Source: Platerodrilus igneus
Lineage: Eukaryota; Arthropoda; Insecta; Coleoptera; Lycidae
Length of the DNA stretch: 64,000 nt
Assembly: GCA_036346225.1 (NCBI GenBank)
Contig: JARFIW010000968.1
Location: forward strand, 1,240,001-1,304,000
Direction of reading: 5' to 3'
Shown here piece after piece: positions 45,151 to 56,869 of the stretch (position 1 is the first letter of the stretch; each line of letters starts with the position of its first letter). The position numbers and the translations under genes were made by a program. The notes under the pieces are model-generated. The model did no database searches. It was not told the origin of the DNA and saw only the letters and a list, made by a program, of their open reading frames with translations.

Positions 45151-45549
45151 CTATATTTGTGTCTTTTTATTGTAAATAAAAAATCGTTGGCGATGTATTA
45201 TTTTTGTGTTGCTAGAAACCCCTCCCCTCACCGCATTAGTAGTTAGCCTGGTATATTTACGATTTCTTCCGGCTACGTCATGGTACGTAGCAGTGGGATT
45301 CCATTTAATTTCACTGCAAGAATCATGATCACCATATTCTTCAAAATCATTTTCTTCCTGGTCGCCAACATTTAATATATTTTTGCACGTTTCCCGTCTA
45401 TCTTCTGCTAAAAATGCGACATCGCCGATATCTGAACTACCATTATTAAAACTATCAACGAAATCTTTCCAAAACTCATCATTTTCAATAAGCTTCAGAA
45501 GTTCCGCATCAGAAAAACCCCTTTTAATTTTCATTAACCTTAAACACAT
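45151..45549 (-). CDS. Hypothetical acidic frame, possible piggyBac N-terminus
   Basis: 132 codons from ATG 45549: MCLRLMKIKRGFSDAELLKL, then NDEFWKDFVDSFNNGSSDIG, an acidic stretch EENDFEEYGDHDSCSE, and a basic end. The composition (codon-like, low in the Ile/Tyr/Asn runs of random AT-rich DNA) suggests real coding descent. An acidic N-terminus followed by the catalytic domain is usual in piggyBac transposases, and this frame lies upstream of the remnant at 42.4-43.4 kb on the same strand. It may equally be an unrelated exon. No recognised domain of its own. Confidence 0.35.
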   Translation of the reverse strand: MCLRLMKIKRGFSDAELLKLIENDEFWKDFVDSFNNGSSDIGDVAFLAEDRRETCKNILNVGDQEENDFEEYGDHDSCSEIKWNPTATYHDVAGRNRKYTRLTTNAVRGGVSSNTKIIHRQRFFIYNKKTQI

Positions 45550-48299
45550 TTAAACGATCATAAATATGTTACAAATTTTAAAATACAGTATTTTACTTGT
45601 ACTTTTGTACTTTAAATATGCAAAATCTAAAATATTATAATTGCTCAGAAAAACCAAAAATATTTACCTTTGTACTACAAACGGGTAGCTCAGACCCAAA
45701 ATTATAATCTTACGGTCAAAATTCGTTTTATAGACAGGTTTATTACATTAGAAGCTCACAAACCAATTGATTTGGGAATACTAAAATGCATGTATGGTCT
45801 ACTCATGTTGCATATTAACATGCCCAAAGCAGGATTATGGAGAATTCAAGAAGATCAATGTAGTAATAAACAAGTCTTTATGAATTACTTTATAACAGAG
45901 ATAGAATAATGAGACTAATCGATGATAAACCTAGTCAAATACTGTCGCCAGAGGGTCTAAGGAAAAAGTGATAGAAGGCACTAAGCAAACAATACTAAAT
46001 TGACCGCTAGGAGGATTGAATATACAGGGAACATGCGAGCATGTTCCATCGAGTTCAAGAATAATATTGTAACATCTAGCAACAAAGAATATTAAAAGAT
46101 CGAACAAGGAGTCCCTGCTCTTATAGTGTTAGCCCAGCTAGCGACCCTTCCATACTTTTTGCTTCTAGAAGTTTAAACGGTTACTTCTTGTTAGAAGTAA
46201 TGAACAACTCATTGTTTCGTTATGCAGGTTTATTGTAACCTTATTAATAAATCAACTAAGATACAGTTGGATATAAAAATATACTGCACGACGTCGTAAG
46301 TATATTAACAATACCAAGGTTAAATAACAATGGCAACCGACATACGGTGTTGCCAATAAAGAAATATATGCAATCCAAGAGTGGCTAATCACTACTACAC
46401 TATTCAATTATTGCAATATTCTACCACCAACGAAGTTTAGTAATTAAATTATAGCGAGTACAGTGACGTTTAGCCCCGTGCATCCGGGTACAACCGTCCC
46501 ACATGGCGTCTAAAACCCCATTGACTTATACCTAAGATATTTTAACATAAAAGAATACCTGCTACAAGGGTGGACTAGTAAAATATAGAAGGCGTGCGGT
46601 CGAATATAAATACCGTTGCTGGTTACCGTTCGAGTAGGAAGCGTTTGACTTCTTAGACATTGTGTGTAGGCTTGACTCTATTATATTCAATGCGTATAAA
46701 GCAAAACAGGTGTGTGTGTATATATACATATGCTGCTGTGATAAATGGTTGTTTAGGGGTGTATTGAATAGTAAGGGTCGTGTATTAACGGTAATAGCGA
46801 TAGAAATCAGAAAACAGCATTTATTTAACAGAAAAATAAGTAATTCGTACATTATGTAAATAACAAGCATTTAACACCCTGTATATGGACCGTAATTAAC
46901 ATTAATCAATGCAAGTAAGCATATCTTTCAACAATAGAACGCGTATTCAGCAGAGAAATAATGTAATTAAACATACGTTGAGAAGTGTTCTACAAGATTA
47001 TAAGTTAAAATACGCAGAAGATAAGATGTAATCTAATAAATCTTCATGCAATTACGCTGGAACCATAAGCGCTTTGATAAGAAAACGCACTTTCAAATAA
47101 ATAAATAAATACATGAACGAAAACAGCACTAGAGTTCCATAATTTATTTTTGTACAATTACCCAAAAGCATTATCTATACAAAACAACAGACGTAAGTTG
47201 AAAGTTTGGCCACGATAACAAATTATAATGTATCAAAGATCGCAAATAAACACCATGACACGGAAATCCGAAGAAATTTTATCAGAAACAGCTTAAAAAT
47301 ACAGGGAATATTAAAGGAAACCTGATTGGTCGCGACAATCTGCAAAACTGCTTGGAAACCCAACCCAAAGGTAGTGAGAAAAGCTATTTAACACCCACCT
47401 GTGATAAGATAGCTCAGCCTACACTTGATGCACGTTGAATCCACGTCACTTTTAACCAGAAATCTACGCGTCAAATAAATTAAGTTTATAATATAGTGAA
47501 AATAGTGCTGCATAAAGATTGTGTTAAGAATATATAAAAAGTTTTTCCCGTTTTTTTTAGAAAACGTGAGTAGAAATTGGTTAATTAATTTAAATTAAAT
47601 ATTTACAATGATAGAGCTTCTAATTGGACTTTAATCCGCATCGGAAATAATTACAATTCTAAATGGCTTCTGGTACAATTCTAATCTGCGTCGAAAGCAT
47701 TTAAGGGAAGAGATTCAACGCATATACGGAGAAATATAAAATAAAGAACCAAGTAATTTTTGAAAAGCAAGAGGTAACTGTAGTGAAATATTGGTTCGAC
47801 AAAGCAGAGCATTGGTATTCGATTTAAGACAGTAAGGGAGTGTTGTTCCACAACACGAAACAACATGACACAGGCCAGATCTACTTAATTTTAAGATATT
47901 TTTCAATTTAAATTTTAATACTGAATTTATTCAATTTATCCAAAACTTGTAAAGAAGTCAACAAAAAACATTGCATACGTTAAATTTACGTAATAAATCA
48001 TAAAGAGGTCTAGAACGTTCCAGATTTTTTTGTAAAGAGGTAGTTTTTGGTGACTTGATTTTAAATTAAAAGTATATAAATTTAGGGATAAATAATCCAT
48101 ATGATATTAATTGATGGAAGGGTGTATTTAAAGAATTTCAAAAATTGTAAATATTATTTCCGTTCATTATATGAATGTTGATTTACTTTGTTTATCAATT
48201 CAAAGAGGTAATCATAAAGGGGAGAAAAAGAAAATTGGTCATCGTAACGTTGTGCACTCTGTGTGGATTAAAAAGGGCTAGCCGTAGCATAATAATAAA
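45550..48299. other. No recognised gene or repeat
   Basis: About 2.7 kb. Short frames such as 45670-45909 (+) and 46562-46870 (-) have no recognised domains or splice context. Confidence 0.4.
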
Positions 48300-48386
48300 G
48301 TAAAAGATTAATTTGAGAGAAACACAGAGCGGTGGCGTTAAGTAAAACGTTTATTACATCCGACTACAACAAGTGAGGGGGTTACT

Positions 48387-48390
48387 ACAG

Positions 48391-48429
<39 letters not shown>
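48387..48429. repeat. (AT)n microsatellite with ACAGCA flank
   Basis: ACAGCA followed by about 18 AT units, at the outer edge of the G1 3' LTR. Confidence 0.9.
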
Positions 48430-48433
<4 letters not shown>

Positions 48434-48439
48434 AGAAAC

Positions 48440-48735
48440 GAATAAATGTACAGTTTGAATCAGTTCGAAAGTCTTCGGTAATCTTCGGAGCTTTTCAGAA
48501 GGTTTCGTGGTTTACTTGCGGGGCCAAGTAAAAACTTAAATGATTATGAAGTGAACATATATACAGTTTAAAGAGGTTCAGAAATTTCAGTCTTCGGAAT
48601 TCTTCGGAAGGCGTCGTGGTCTACTTGTGATCCAAGTAAGAACTTAAATAACTAAGAAATAAATATGTGAATAGTTTAAAGCAGTTTGGAAGTCTTTATT
48701 AATCTTTGGAACTCTTTGGAAGGCGTCGGCGTCAT
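48440..48735. repeat. ~113-bp tandem repeat, three copies
   Basis: Units start near 48452, 48566 and 48675. Each has a CAGTTT..A.CAGTT, a GAAGTCTT..TAATCTTCGG block and a GTGGTTTACTTG...CAAGTAAGAACTTAAAT block. The third is cut short where the single-copy LTR part begins. Confidence 0.8.
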
Positions 48736-49253
48736 GATGTAGGGCTTCATTCATCGAAGTGTTGGCCTAGGTGGGCTATACGACAGCGCCGCTGTGAAAG
48801 TATTGGCAGACTATAGAGCGGCACTGTTTGCAAAGGTTTGCATGTGGAGGCGTCGGCGTTGTGAGGCAGTGCATCACTCGTCGAGGCGTCGGCGTAGGCG
48901 GGTTGTAAGACGGCGCCACTGTGAGAATATGGGCAAGCTATTGGTCAGCACTGCATGCTAGAGTATTGGCAAGCTATCGGTCAGCTCTGCTTGGTTAGTT
49001 CCCTAGTCTATGGTGAGCTCCAAATGAACTGATTATTGTGGAATTTGAAATTATATTAATACACTTTCTCTCCTATGCTGGCTATGTTGAAAAACGTTAA
49101 TGAGGTGCATAACCAATAAAATCGCGGAGTTTGGTTTTCGCATATAACAATGTCAACATGCTGTTGACCATTGAACGTGCAGGATGAGTTGAAAATTTTC
49201 AGTGTTCCATTAGGTTCCTCTGTGTTCTGCTCGTGTACTTTGATATAGGTAAC
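48440..49253 (-). repeat. 3' LTR of G1
   Basis: Matches the scattered 5' LTR from GGTAACA (49253) down to the CGGAAGTCTTTATTAATCTT block (about 48690). Beyond that it is lengthened by the 113-bp tandem units. The exact outer end is unclear and may reach about 48300. Confidence 0.6.
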
Positions 49254-49289
49254 ATTCCCACTCGCTGAAAAGTGTAGCGTAACTGGGTT

Positions 49290-49649
49290 GATGCGAAGTG
49301 CTGGTGCTGTAGTGGTTGTTGAACGCGTTTCTCTGGCTAGTATCTTAGTATCAGTCTGTTCAAGTGAAACCCTGTAGCTGTTGGGTCCTACTTTTCTATG
49401 AATTGTATTAGGTCGGGTCCATTTCTCTTGAACCGACTCGTGGGTCTCGTCACCATGTTGCTGTGTGAGGATGGAGAGGGGTCCTCGTCGGCATATCTGT
49501 ACTTGTAGCGGCGTTTGCGTTTTTGTTTTGTGCGAAGGCATCGGAATTTTTCCGTGGTCGTCTGCTGCTGAGCGGGGTAGTTGCAGTCGAAAGCGTACCT
49601 CTTGAAACATCCATCCACTGATATGCCTTTCTGGTCGTGCGGCCTGCAC
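49290..49649 (-). pseudogene. G1 integrase C-terminal fragment
   Basis: An open minus frame (49649-49056) contains KWTRPNTIHRKVGPNSYRVS at about 49420-49360, close to the GPY/F-type module (WxGPxxIxxxxGxxxYxV) that ends gypsy integrases. The frame runs on into the LTR. The catalytic core is absent; upstream sequence in the same frame belongs to the 350-bp repeat. Confidence 0.5.
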
Positions 49650-50219
49650 ATATTTATACAGATCGACGAGGGCTGTGTAATTAACTCGTTGTCTGCATGA
49701 TTTGGTATCCAGTGGTAATAGACAGCCTTTGGTGGTGCTGGCTGCGGTAGCTGGTTGCGCTGATCCTATTAATCACTGGTTGGAATTCTTTCCGATGGCT
49801 GCTGGGCAAGAATTCGTTTGCGAACTGGTAAGTTGCATTTGGCGTGGGTGGCCTGTTGGCGGTGATGGGCGTCACCATTATGTGGCGGCGTCGGACTTCT
49901 CCGTGGTCGCCTGCTGCTGGGTGAGGTAGTTGTGGTCGAAAGGGTACTTCTTCTTGGGACATCCATCTACAGATATGCCTATTTGGTTGTGCGGCTTGCA
50001 AATATTTGAGCAGATCGACGAGAGCTGCATGGTAAGCTCGTGGTCTGCATGGTTTGGTATCCAGTGGTTATAGGCGGCTTTTGTTGGTGCTGGCTATGGT
50101 TGCCGGTTGTGCTGAATTATTGATCACTGGTTGGAATTCTTCCCAAAGGCTGCTGGGCAAGAATTTGGCAGCTAATTGGTGTGCAGTTGGCGTCGGTCGG
50201 CTGCTAGTGGCGTCACCAT
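49550..50219. repeat. ~350-bp tandem repeat inside G1
   Basis: GTCTGCATG.TTTGGTATCC occurs at 49691 and 50043 (352 bp apart), and TCCGTGGTCG..TGCTGCTG at 49551 and 49900 (349 bp apart). One complete and two partial units take the place of the missing pol region. Confidence 0.85.
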
Positions 50220-50873
50220 TTAGTTCCAGTGGAGTGTCTTACGATTATGTGCTCCGAAATGAATGAAAACTTGTTCGTAATTTATCACCAGTTTCTGGTG
50301 TTGAAGCCAAAATTGGCCCAGGATGACATCCTTTGAGAGGTTTATTACTATCAAGAAGGTTTCATGGTCCGTCACGTGTCTGAGGGTAAAAAACGTGCAA
50401 GACCTACCTTTGATTGCCATGTCCGCTCCTGTTTCAGCTAGATGGGCGGAGGTATGATAGGTTTCTACTTGTGAGCCAGTAAGTAATCGATCTTTCTTGA
50501 TCACACATGACGATGCTTCTGTATCTATTAATGCGTTGAAGGTTGTTCTGTTTATGGTGACGGGAATTCTTGGTAGAGGATCATCCTGGGTTATATTTAG
50601 TTGCGCCAGTTTCTTTCGCCCGGTCGGGCTGTGGTCTGGCGTTGCTTGGCCGGTGGGTCGTTTCCCGACGCCTTATTTGGGCAGTAGCGGTGCCAATGTC
50701 GTTGTATACAAAAGGCACACCTTGGTAGCTGCTCCGTTGTGTGGGAAAATCTGGCTGCTGGCGTGGGGACGGTTGTTCTTTTTGCTGCATCTTTTTCGTT
50801 TGCTTCTATCCTGGAGAGGCGGGAGATCATTTTCCATAGAGTTGGCTTGTGGCATTGGATTAGATTTCTTCAT
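50220..50873 (-). pseudogene. G1 gag end and retropepsin
   Basis: The gag part starts at ATG 50873 (MKKSNPMPQANSMENDLPPL), changes frame, and has a zinc knuckle RCAFCIQRHWHRYCP. The knuckle is one residue short of the C-x2-C-x4-H-x4-C norm. The protease follows: PRIPVTINRTTFNALIDTEA then SSCVIKKD (about 50545-50500). The catalytic D-T-G-A box therefore reads D-T-E-A. LSKDVILGQFWLQHQ matches the usual ILGxDFL-type strand. It ends with a stop near 50220. Family role: capsid and nucleocapsid, and polyprotein cleavage. Inactive by frameshift and by the box substitution. Confidence 0.75.
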
Positions 50874-51161
50874 GCTGGAAGGAGAAGGTAGGTGAAGAGC
50901 TCTATGTCGTGGTCGCTCTCAATGTTTAGGCGGCGCGCTTGTCGTACCCTGGGCAGTTCGGAAGTCTTTAGTATTCTTCGGAACGCTTCAGAAGGCGTAC
51001 ACGTAAGGCATCACTCGTCGAGGTGCCGGCCTAGGCGGGCTATAGGGCAGCGCCCGCTGTAAAAGTATTAGCAGGCTATAGAAAAGCACTGCTTGCGAAG
51101 GGTTGCATGTGGAGGCGTCGGTGTCGTGATGTGGGGCGTAGGCGGGCTATATGACATTATA

Positions 51162-52268
51162 ATTTGAATAAGGGACGCTATACTTGCGGCCACGTCTCCA
51201 ATGCTCCACCCGAAGGTACTGCATTGGGTTTAAACGCGAAATTAAGGTACTTCGAATAAAATCTAGCTTCAAAATTAATCAATCCTAAATAGAAACCTAA
51301 CAAACTAAAACAAAAACTAAAAATAGGGTTTGAATAATGGTATCTTTAGCTTTGATTTTGGAGCGTATCCGATCAACAAGGCACACGCGAAAGTGAAAGG
51401 GGAGGGATTCGTAATACCGGATAGCAGTCGCTAACTCTGCTTACCGGTGCGACCTGAAGGGTCGACTTAAAGCTATCCAAAGCTTACTAATTAAAAATGG
51501 ATTCAAATTTCCAAGCATTCGCCAAATATTTTAATAGTGAATCCAGCTATTTTGCCTGTTCTATATATTTACAAATTCGTCCTCCCCGGTCTAAGTAATT
51601 TAGCCTAAATCCGTCCCTATCCCGTCCCTATCATTCCCTAACTGATTTACATTATAATTAAATTCTTCTCTGTTACATTCTTCTTTCCTATAAAAATGCT
51701 GCTACCAAAAATGGTGGCAGAACGTCAGCAAAAACAATTCGAGCCCCAAAATATATTACATGCAAATAAATATAAAATATAAATATAATTTAATATAAAA
51801 TAAATATATCTAAAAGCATAAGCATGTAACAGTGCATAAATTAGCAAAAGCATCACCCAAATAAATTATCAGGTGCACGCGCGTAAGCATTATGTCGGGT
51901 AGCGCCATTACACACAAAAACGTGCTCGTTAAGTTATTTCAAAATCCTCTTATTAATACAAGTCAATGCTTATGCAAGTACAACCGCCACAATTTTATTC
52001 CTACCTCGTATATAAATTTCTTCAGCATCCGAAGATTTGGTCGTCTTCTCACTTCTATTGATATCTTACAGCTAATGGGAGATGGATATGCACTGTTCTG
52101 GTGGGTATGCACTAAACGTTCTGGGTGGTAACAATTACTATCACTTTTAAGTCCTGGAGGGTTGCGCGGTTTCACTCTATTTTACTTCTTTATTTATTTG
52201 ACTGATTTAAATTAATGAGGGTTTTTGATTTACTTTTTTTTTATTTATTTAGGTTTTGATTTATTCCC
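51162..52268 (-). repeat. 1.1 kb noncoding interspersed repeat, copy 2
   Basis: End-to-end reverse match of 2982-4092. On both sides the G1 LTR reads GGGCTATAxGAC (TATATGAC on the left, TATAGGAC on the right), consistent with a target duplication of about 12 bp. That points to insertion by a LINE-type mechanism rather than as an LTR or cut-and-paste element. Confidence 0.75.
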
Positions 52269-52426
52269 CAGGGCTATAGGACAGCGCCGCTGTGAGAATA
52301 TGGGCAAGCTATCGATCAACACTGCATGCTACAGTATTGGCAGGCTATCGGTCAGCTCAGCTTGGTTAGTTCCTTAGGCTATGGTGAGCTCTAAGTGAAC
52401 TGATTCTTGTGGATTTTGCAATTATA

Positions 52427-53754
52427 TACGAGGACCTTTTTTTTCAACCTCCGATCGCTCCGTGCAGACGCTACGCGGGTAGCAGAAAGCGGGCATGTGC
52501 TGTAGGCGACTGCGCAGCTCTTGCACTACACACTCCGCCATTGTTGACATTCAGGCGTCAGTCGGCTTAGTGCTACAGCCACGTAAACATGTCCGCTATT
52601 ATTGATGCTCCCGCCAAGTGTGAAGTGCGAAGTGTGATTCGTTTTCTACAGGCTGAAGGCCATAGTGCTGCAGAAATCCATCGAAGAACGTGTCGTGTGT
52701 ATGGGGAAAGCTTCATGAGTGATGGTGTTGTGCGTGAATGGTGTCGAAAGTTGGCCGTAATGATGTGCATGATGAAGGGGGCCAAGGGCGCAAATCTGTC
52801 GTTTCAGATGACCTTGTTCAACGTGTTGACATAATGGTTAAAGAAAACCGCAGATTCACCATTACTGCTTTGTGTACGGAATTTCCAGAAGTTTCAAGGT
52901 CTGTTTTGTACTCTATTGTTTACTGAACGGTTAGGCTACAAAAAACTTTGTGCACGTTGGGTCCCAAAAATGCTGATGGACGGCCACAAAACTCGACGAA
53001 TGGCGTCAGCGTTGAAGTTTCTTGAACATTATCATGATGAAGGAGACAACTTTTGAAATCAATCGTGACTGGGGATGAAACCTGGATTCAATACGACACA
53101 CCGGAAACAAAACGACAATCACAACAATGGATGCATTCAACTTCACCAAACAAACCAAAGAGATTCAAATAAACTTTCAACAACAGAAAGACCATGGCTA
53201 CTGTGTTTTGGGACCAACAAGGTGTGTTGCTTGTGGAGTTTATGGAGCCCGGAACCACAATCACTGCAGCTGTTTATTGTGAAACTTTACGACGGTTGCG
53301 TAGAGCCATTCAGAACAAACGAAGAGGAAAGCTGACCGCTGGAGTTGTTCTGATCCATGTCAATGCCCGTCCACACACTGCTGGATCAACTCAACGGCTT
53401 CTCGAACAATTTGGATAGAACATTTTCGATCATCCGCCATACAGTCCTGACTAAGCACCAAGCGATTTTTATCTTTTTCCTGACCTGGAGATGTGGCTTG
53501 TTGGGAAGCGCTTTCAAACCAATGAGGACCTTCAAACCAACGTTAAGGACTACTTGAATTCATTGGCGGCAACTTTCTTTGAACAAGGTATTGGAAAGCT
53601 TGTCCACAGATATAACAAATGTCTTAATTTCTTCGGTGAATATGTCGAAAAGTAACCTTAAGTGTACCAATCTTTTGGTAATAAAATTATTGTTTTATAT
53701 GAACTTGTCTTTTATTTATAGCCTATCTGAGGTTGAAAAAAAATGGCCCTCGTA
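52427..53754 (+). mobile_element. mariner transposon
   Basis: About 1328 bp with terminal inverted repeats TACGAGGACCTTTTTTTTCA (left) and TACGAGGGCCATTTTTTTTC (right, read inward). It is flanked by TA on both sides (52425-52426 and 53755-53756), the mariner target. The empty site is visible in the 3' LTR of G1 near 49052. It carries one degraded transposase gene. Confidence 0.9.
52589..53655 (+). pseudogene. mariner transposase
   Basis: The N-terminal DNA-binding part reads RSVIRFLQAEGHSAAEIHRR, a helix-turn-helix as in mariners. After frameshifts near 52745 and 52920 come TGDETWIQYDTPETKRQSQQ (first catalytic Asp), VFWDQQGVLLVEFMEPGTTI, and HVNARPHTA, where HDNARPH is expected, so the second Asp is Val. 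YSPD then a stop and APSxxYLFP follow (third Asp kept). It ends RYNKCLNFFGEYVEK and TAA at 53653-53655. Length from start to stop fits the usual ~345 codons. Stops and the Asp-to-Val change make it inactive. Confidence 0.9.
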
Positions 53755-54054
53755 TATGCACTTCCTTTCCCAATGGTGGCTATGTTAAAAAATGTTAATG
53801 AGGTGTTTAACCAATAAAATCGTTGGGTTTGTTTTTCGCATGTAAAAGAATGTCCACATGCTGTTGGCGAATGAGCGTGCAAGATTTAGCATAGCGCAAA
53901 AAATAAGTTGAAAATTCTCGGTGTTCCATTAGGTTGTTCTGTGTTCAGTTCGTGTACTTTGATATAGGTAACATGCTCCGGGAAGTCGGTTTATCAGTGG
54001 TCTTACTCCACAAGTAATATGAAGTAAATTGTTCAATCGAGCTGTTAAAATCAA

Positions 54055-54367
54055 ACGAGCTGCTAAAATCAATCAAGCTGTGACTCAGTTAGTATGCATG
54101 TGACAACTGAGCCCAAAGTTCCAGGTTCGTATCCCTACACGGTCCTCTTGAAAAATATTAGGCGAACATTTTTCACAAAAGTACGCTCTCGTTTGGATGA
54201 GAGGTAAAATGGAGGTCCCGTGTGTGAGTGTTGTCACGCACGTTAAAGATTCCTACCTTGCTTGGAACGGCAAGGCTTCAGCAAAATTCAAAATTTCCAG
54301 GTAAAAAAAATCACTTTCTGTCCAATGTAGTACCTTCGAGTTGGGCATTGGAAAATCAGTTGTAGTG
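54055..54367 (+). mobile_element. SINE copy f
   Basis: Head CTGTGACTCAGTTAGTATG is degraded. B-box-like GGTTCGTATCC is near 54125-54135, followed by the body (AAGTACGCTCTCGTTTGGAT) and tail (CCAATGTAGTACCTTCGAGT). A TGTTAAAAT repeat near 54045 and 54366 may be its target duplication. Inserted just beyond the end of G1. Confidence 0.75.
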
Positions 54368-55880
54368 TTAAAATAAATACGCTCGGTATCTATGTAAATT
54401 AACATACAATAGCTAGCGTTTGTGTAAAGTAATTGGCATTAATCGTGTCATGTTTGAAGTTAGAATACCAATAAATATAATGCGCTCGTAGTTTTCGGAA
54501 AAACTTGGTTTAGTAATTATCATCAGTAGATTAAGCGTTCTCTTTTTTCCTACAAAGAAATTGAACTAAATAAAGAAGTGTTAATTGACATTACTGCAAT
54601 GTTAAAAGCGTAGTATTTTTTGTATTCCGAAAACTTAGAGAACGTTCATGCTTTTGTAATATGAATGGAATTACCCGTCATAATCAAGCACTTCTGCCAA
54701 CCAAAATCCACTTCGCCACAAACTTCAAACGCAATTTAGTAGCAAACTTAATGGCTTTGTAATGATCTCATAATAGAGATGATATGCGGACACAAACCGT
54801 GTAGGAATAAATCCTTTTGAATGCATATTGCTAGGATATACACTTTCCCCTGGTAGCGATCCTTTCAATATCAGTAGAAATACGACCCATAAAGTAGCAG
54901 GTTTTATGTGAAAGGATTTTGTTAACTTGTTCTTATATGGAAATGAGGTTGAGAACCAACTCATTCATTTGCACAACCAATCTAATCCGGCAATATTAAC
55001 GCATTGTAATAATAATAGAACACTTGGCACTTAAATAAGTGACTCTCTAAAACGAATAATAAGCAGGATTAATTTCGATAGTATAAAGAGGAAACTATTA
55101 GAACAATGACCGCTTCGATCTGAAACTGGATGCTTGACATTGCACGTAGTGGTGACAAGTGTTAACTTTGAGGTGCTTTGGAGAACCTATTAAACATAAT
55201 GGATTTCAAAACGAACAGGAATAATAGAATTTCACCAGCGTTTTTAAATCTCGAGCCCACGGATCTGAAATATCTTGAATTTCTTAATGCTAAAGTACTG
55301 TTAGAAAGTTTATATTAGTTTCCAAATGGATGAAGTGTCAAAAATTTTAATTCATAGCCCATTTGTAAATTAAAATTGAACTCAGTTAATATTTGAGAGC
55401 TTATGGAGGTAATAAATAGAATCAGCGACATTTGCAAAGTTTTGGTAGATCCTTCAGGTCGTGTATGTTTAAACGTAAGATTTTTAAAAGCTCTTCTGAT
55501 TTCCTCATAAATTGCAATACTAGAAACACAACTAGAAAAGTGTGTTGTGAAGTGAATTCGAAAACGTATATATTTGAAGGAAGACCTCAATAAGACAAAT
55601 ATATTTAATAAAAGATTTATCATTTTAAATGCGTAAATGAATATCTAAATCAAATATTTATAATAAGGATATTCTGTTTTAGTCACATTCTCATAAAAAA
55701 TAACTGAAAGCAGAAGAGAATCCTCACTTGGGTTTATATAGCTTATAATGAGAAAACTAGATATGTAGAACAAAGATGCTTGGTTATTTTGTTTTTTAAT
55801 CACGCGTTTGCATTCAAATTTTTATATTTTAATGATCAAAGTAGGTAGTTAGCGTCTGTTTATGCATTTCTTGCTAATCC
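54368..55880. other. No recognised feature
   Basis: Minus frames at 54725-54964 and 55315-55623 show no known domain. Confidence 0.4.
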
Positions 55881-55899
55881 GAATTTTCTGTTTCCATTT

Positions 55900-55950
55900 T
55901 AGCCTTTGATAAAGGTGCAAAAAATGTACCGAAACGTTAGGTTTTTGATT
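55900..55950 (+). repeat. Retroelement-like hairpin tail
   Basis: GATAAAGGTGCAAAAAATGT followed by ACCGAAACGTTAGGTTTTTG. The GGTGC/GTACC hairpin followed by GAAACGTT is a motif I associate with 3' ends of several retroelements. No coding part recognised upstream. Confidence 0.35.
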
Positions 55951-56044
55951 AAATAGTAAATTTTAACCTGTCGTTTTACTTGGAGTACATCCCAAGGAAA
56001 ATTACATGTGTATTATACTATAAGACTGACCAGTCCATTATTTG

Positions 56045-56048
<4 letters not shown>

Positions 56049-56085
<37 letters not shown>
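56049..56085. repeat. (AT)n microsatellite
   Basis: About 18 AT units. Confidence 0.95.
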
Positions 56086-56087
<2 letters not shown>

Positions 56088-56869
56088 GTAATGTCAAGGG
56101 GAGGTACAAGTCTTCTAAGGGTAGATTTGTGTAAAAAGGGGTGTATGCCAAATAAAATGATTCATATATCAGATCCAGTAATTCAAAAACTATATTTTGC
56201 CGTACTTTACATATGCTAAAGTATTTACCATGTTAGTTTGAAACGTATGTGCCAAAAGGTAAACTAAATGACTTGATGACGTTGATAAAATGCACAGTGC
56301 TCAAGGTTTTATACTAAGTTGCAATTTAATAGGCCATTGAAAGTACATTTGCCGTCTGAAAACCGGATGCGTCTACGGATGTCTACTATCAACCAAGCAT
56401 CCAGGTCTTGTGTGAATTATTTTGGCTTTTTATTTAAATAGAATCAACTTTTGGACGAATTTGTAAATTCAAAATTATAAGTTAATAGCAGTATCAAATA
56501 TAATTGGAGAATTGTGAAGTATTTAGGACCAATGATAGAATTTAGGAATGTGTATAAAGACAATAGTGAAGGTATTTGTGACACCAAAAAAAGGACAAAT
56601 TGTTATTGGATATTTTTATGTATGTAAAATGTAATTAAGTAAGCTAGTTTTGTTGTGCTTATTGCCTTGGAGAGTAAACAAGATGATTCTTTTTCTATTA
56701 AATTTAGTATAAAGACGTGTTTTTGCAAACCTGCGTTAAAGTTGTTAAATATTTTGAAAAAAATAAATGTGTTTGAATTTAAATAGTCTGATTTATTAAA
56801 GTGGAGGTACAAGAAGCATCGGTGGTTAAATAAGCAACAGCGACGTTAAAAGAAGTGTAAAGATTGGTA

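Larger units (their letters stand above)
48300..53977 (-). mobile_element. Gypsy-like LTR retrotransposon G1 with nested insertions
   Basis: Blocks around 48.7-49.25 kb recur around 50.95-51.16, 52.27-52.43 and 53.76-53.98 kb, defining two LTRs. In minus orientation the LTR starts TGTTACCTATATCAAAGTAC (at 53977 and at 49253), and the purine tract AGCGAGTGGGAA sits right before the second copy, as a polypurine tract should. Interior: gag with a zinc knuckle, protease, then a tandem-repeat zone where RT, RNase H and the integrase core should be, then an integrase C-terminus. The 5' LTR is split by the 1.1 kb repeat and by a mariner. An AATAAA on the minus strand near 48342 may be the polyadenylation signal. 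Confidence 0.75.
50950..53977 (-). repeat. 5' LTR of G1, split twice
   Basis: LTR sequence is found in three pieces: 50950-51161, 52257-52426 and 53757-53977. The joints are the 1.1 kb repeat (51162-52268) and the mariner (52427-53754). The pieces together match the 3' LTR over about 580 bp. Confidence 0.75.

Noticed and set aside
45670..45909. 79-codon plus frame
   Set aside because: Composition is plausible but there is no family match, start context or splice signal to support it.
50497..50895. 132-codon plus frame
   Set aside because: Antisense of the G1 gag and protease.
54490..54530. Second hammerhead on the minus strand (CTGATGA with CCGAAAAC)
   Set aside because: The GAAA box is not paired correctly with helix II and no helix I partner exists.
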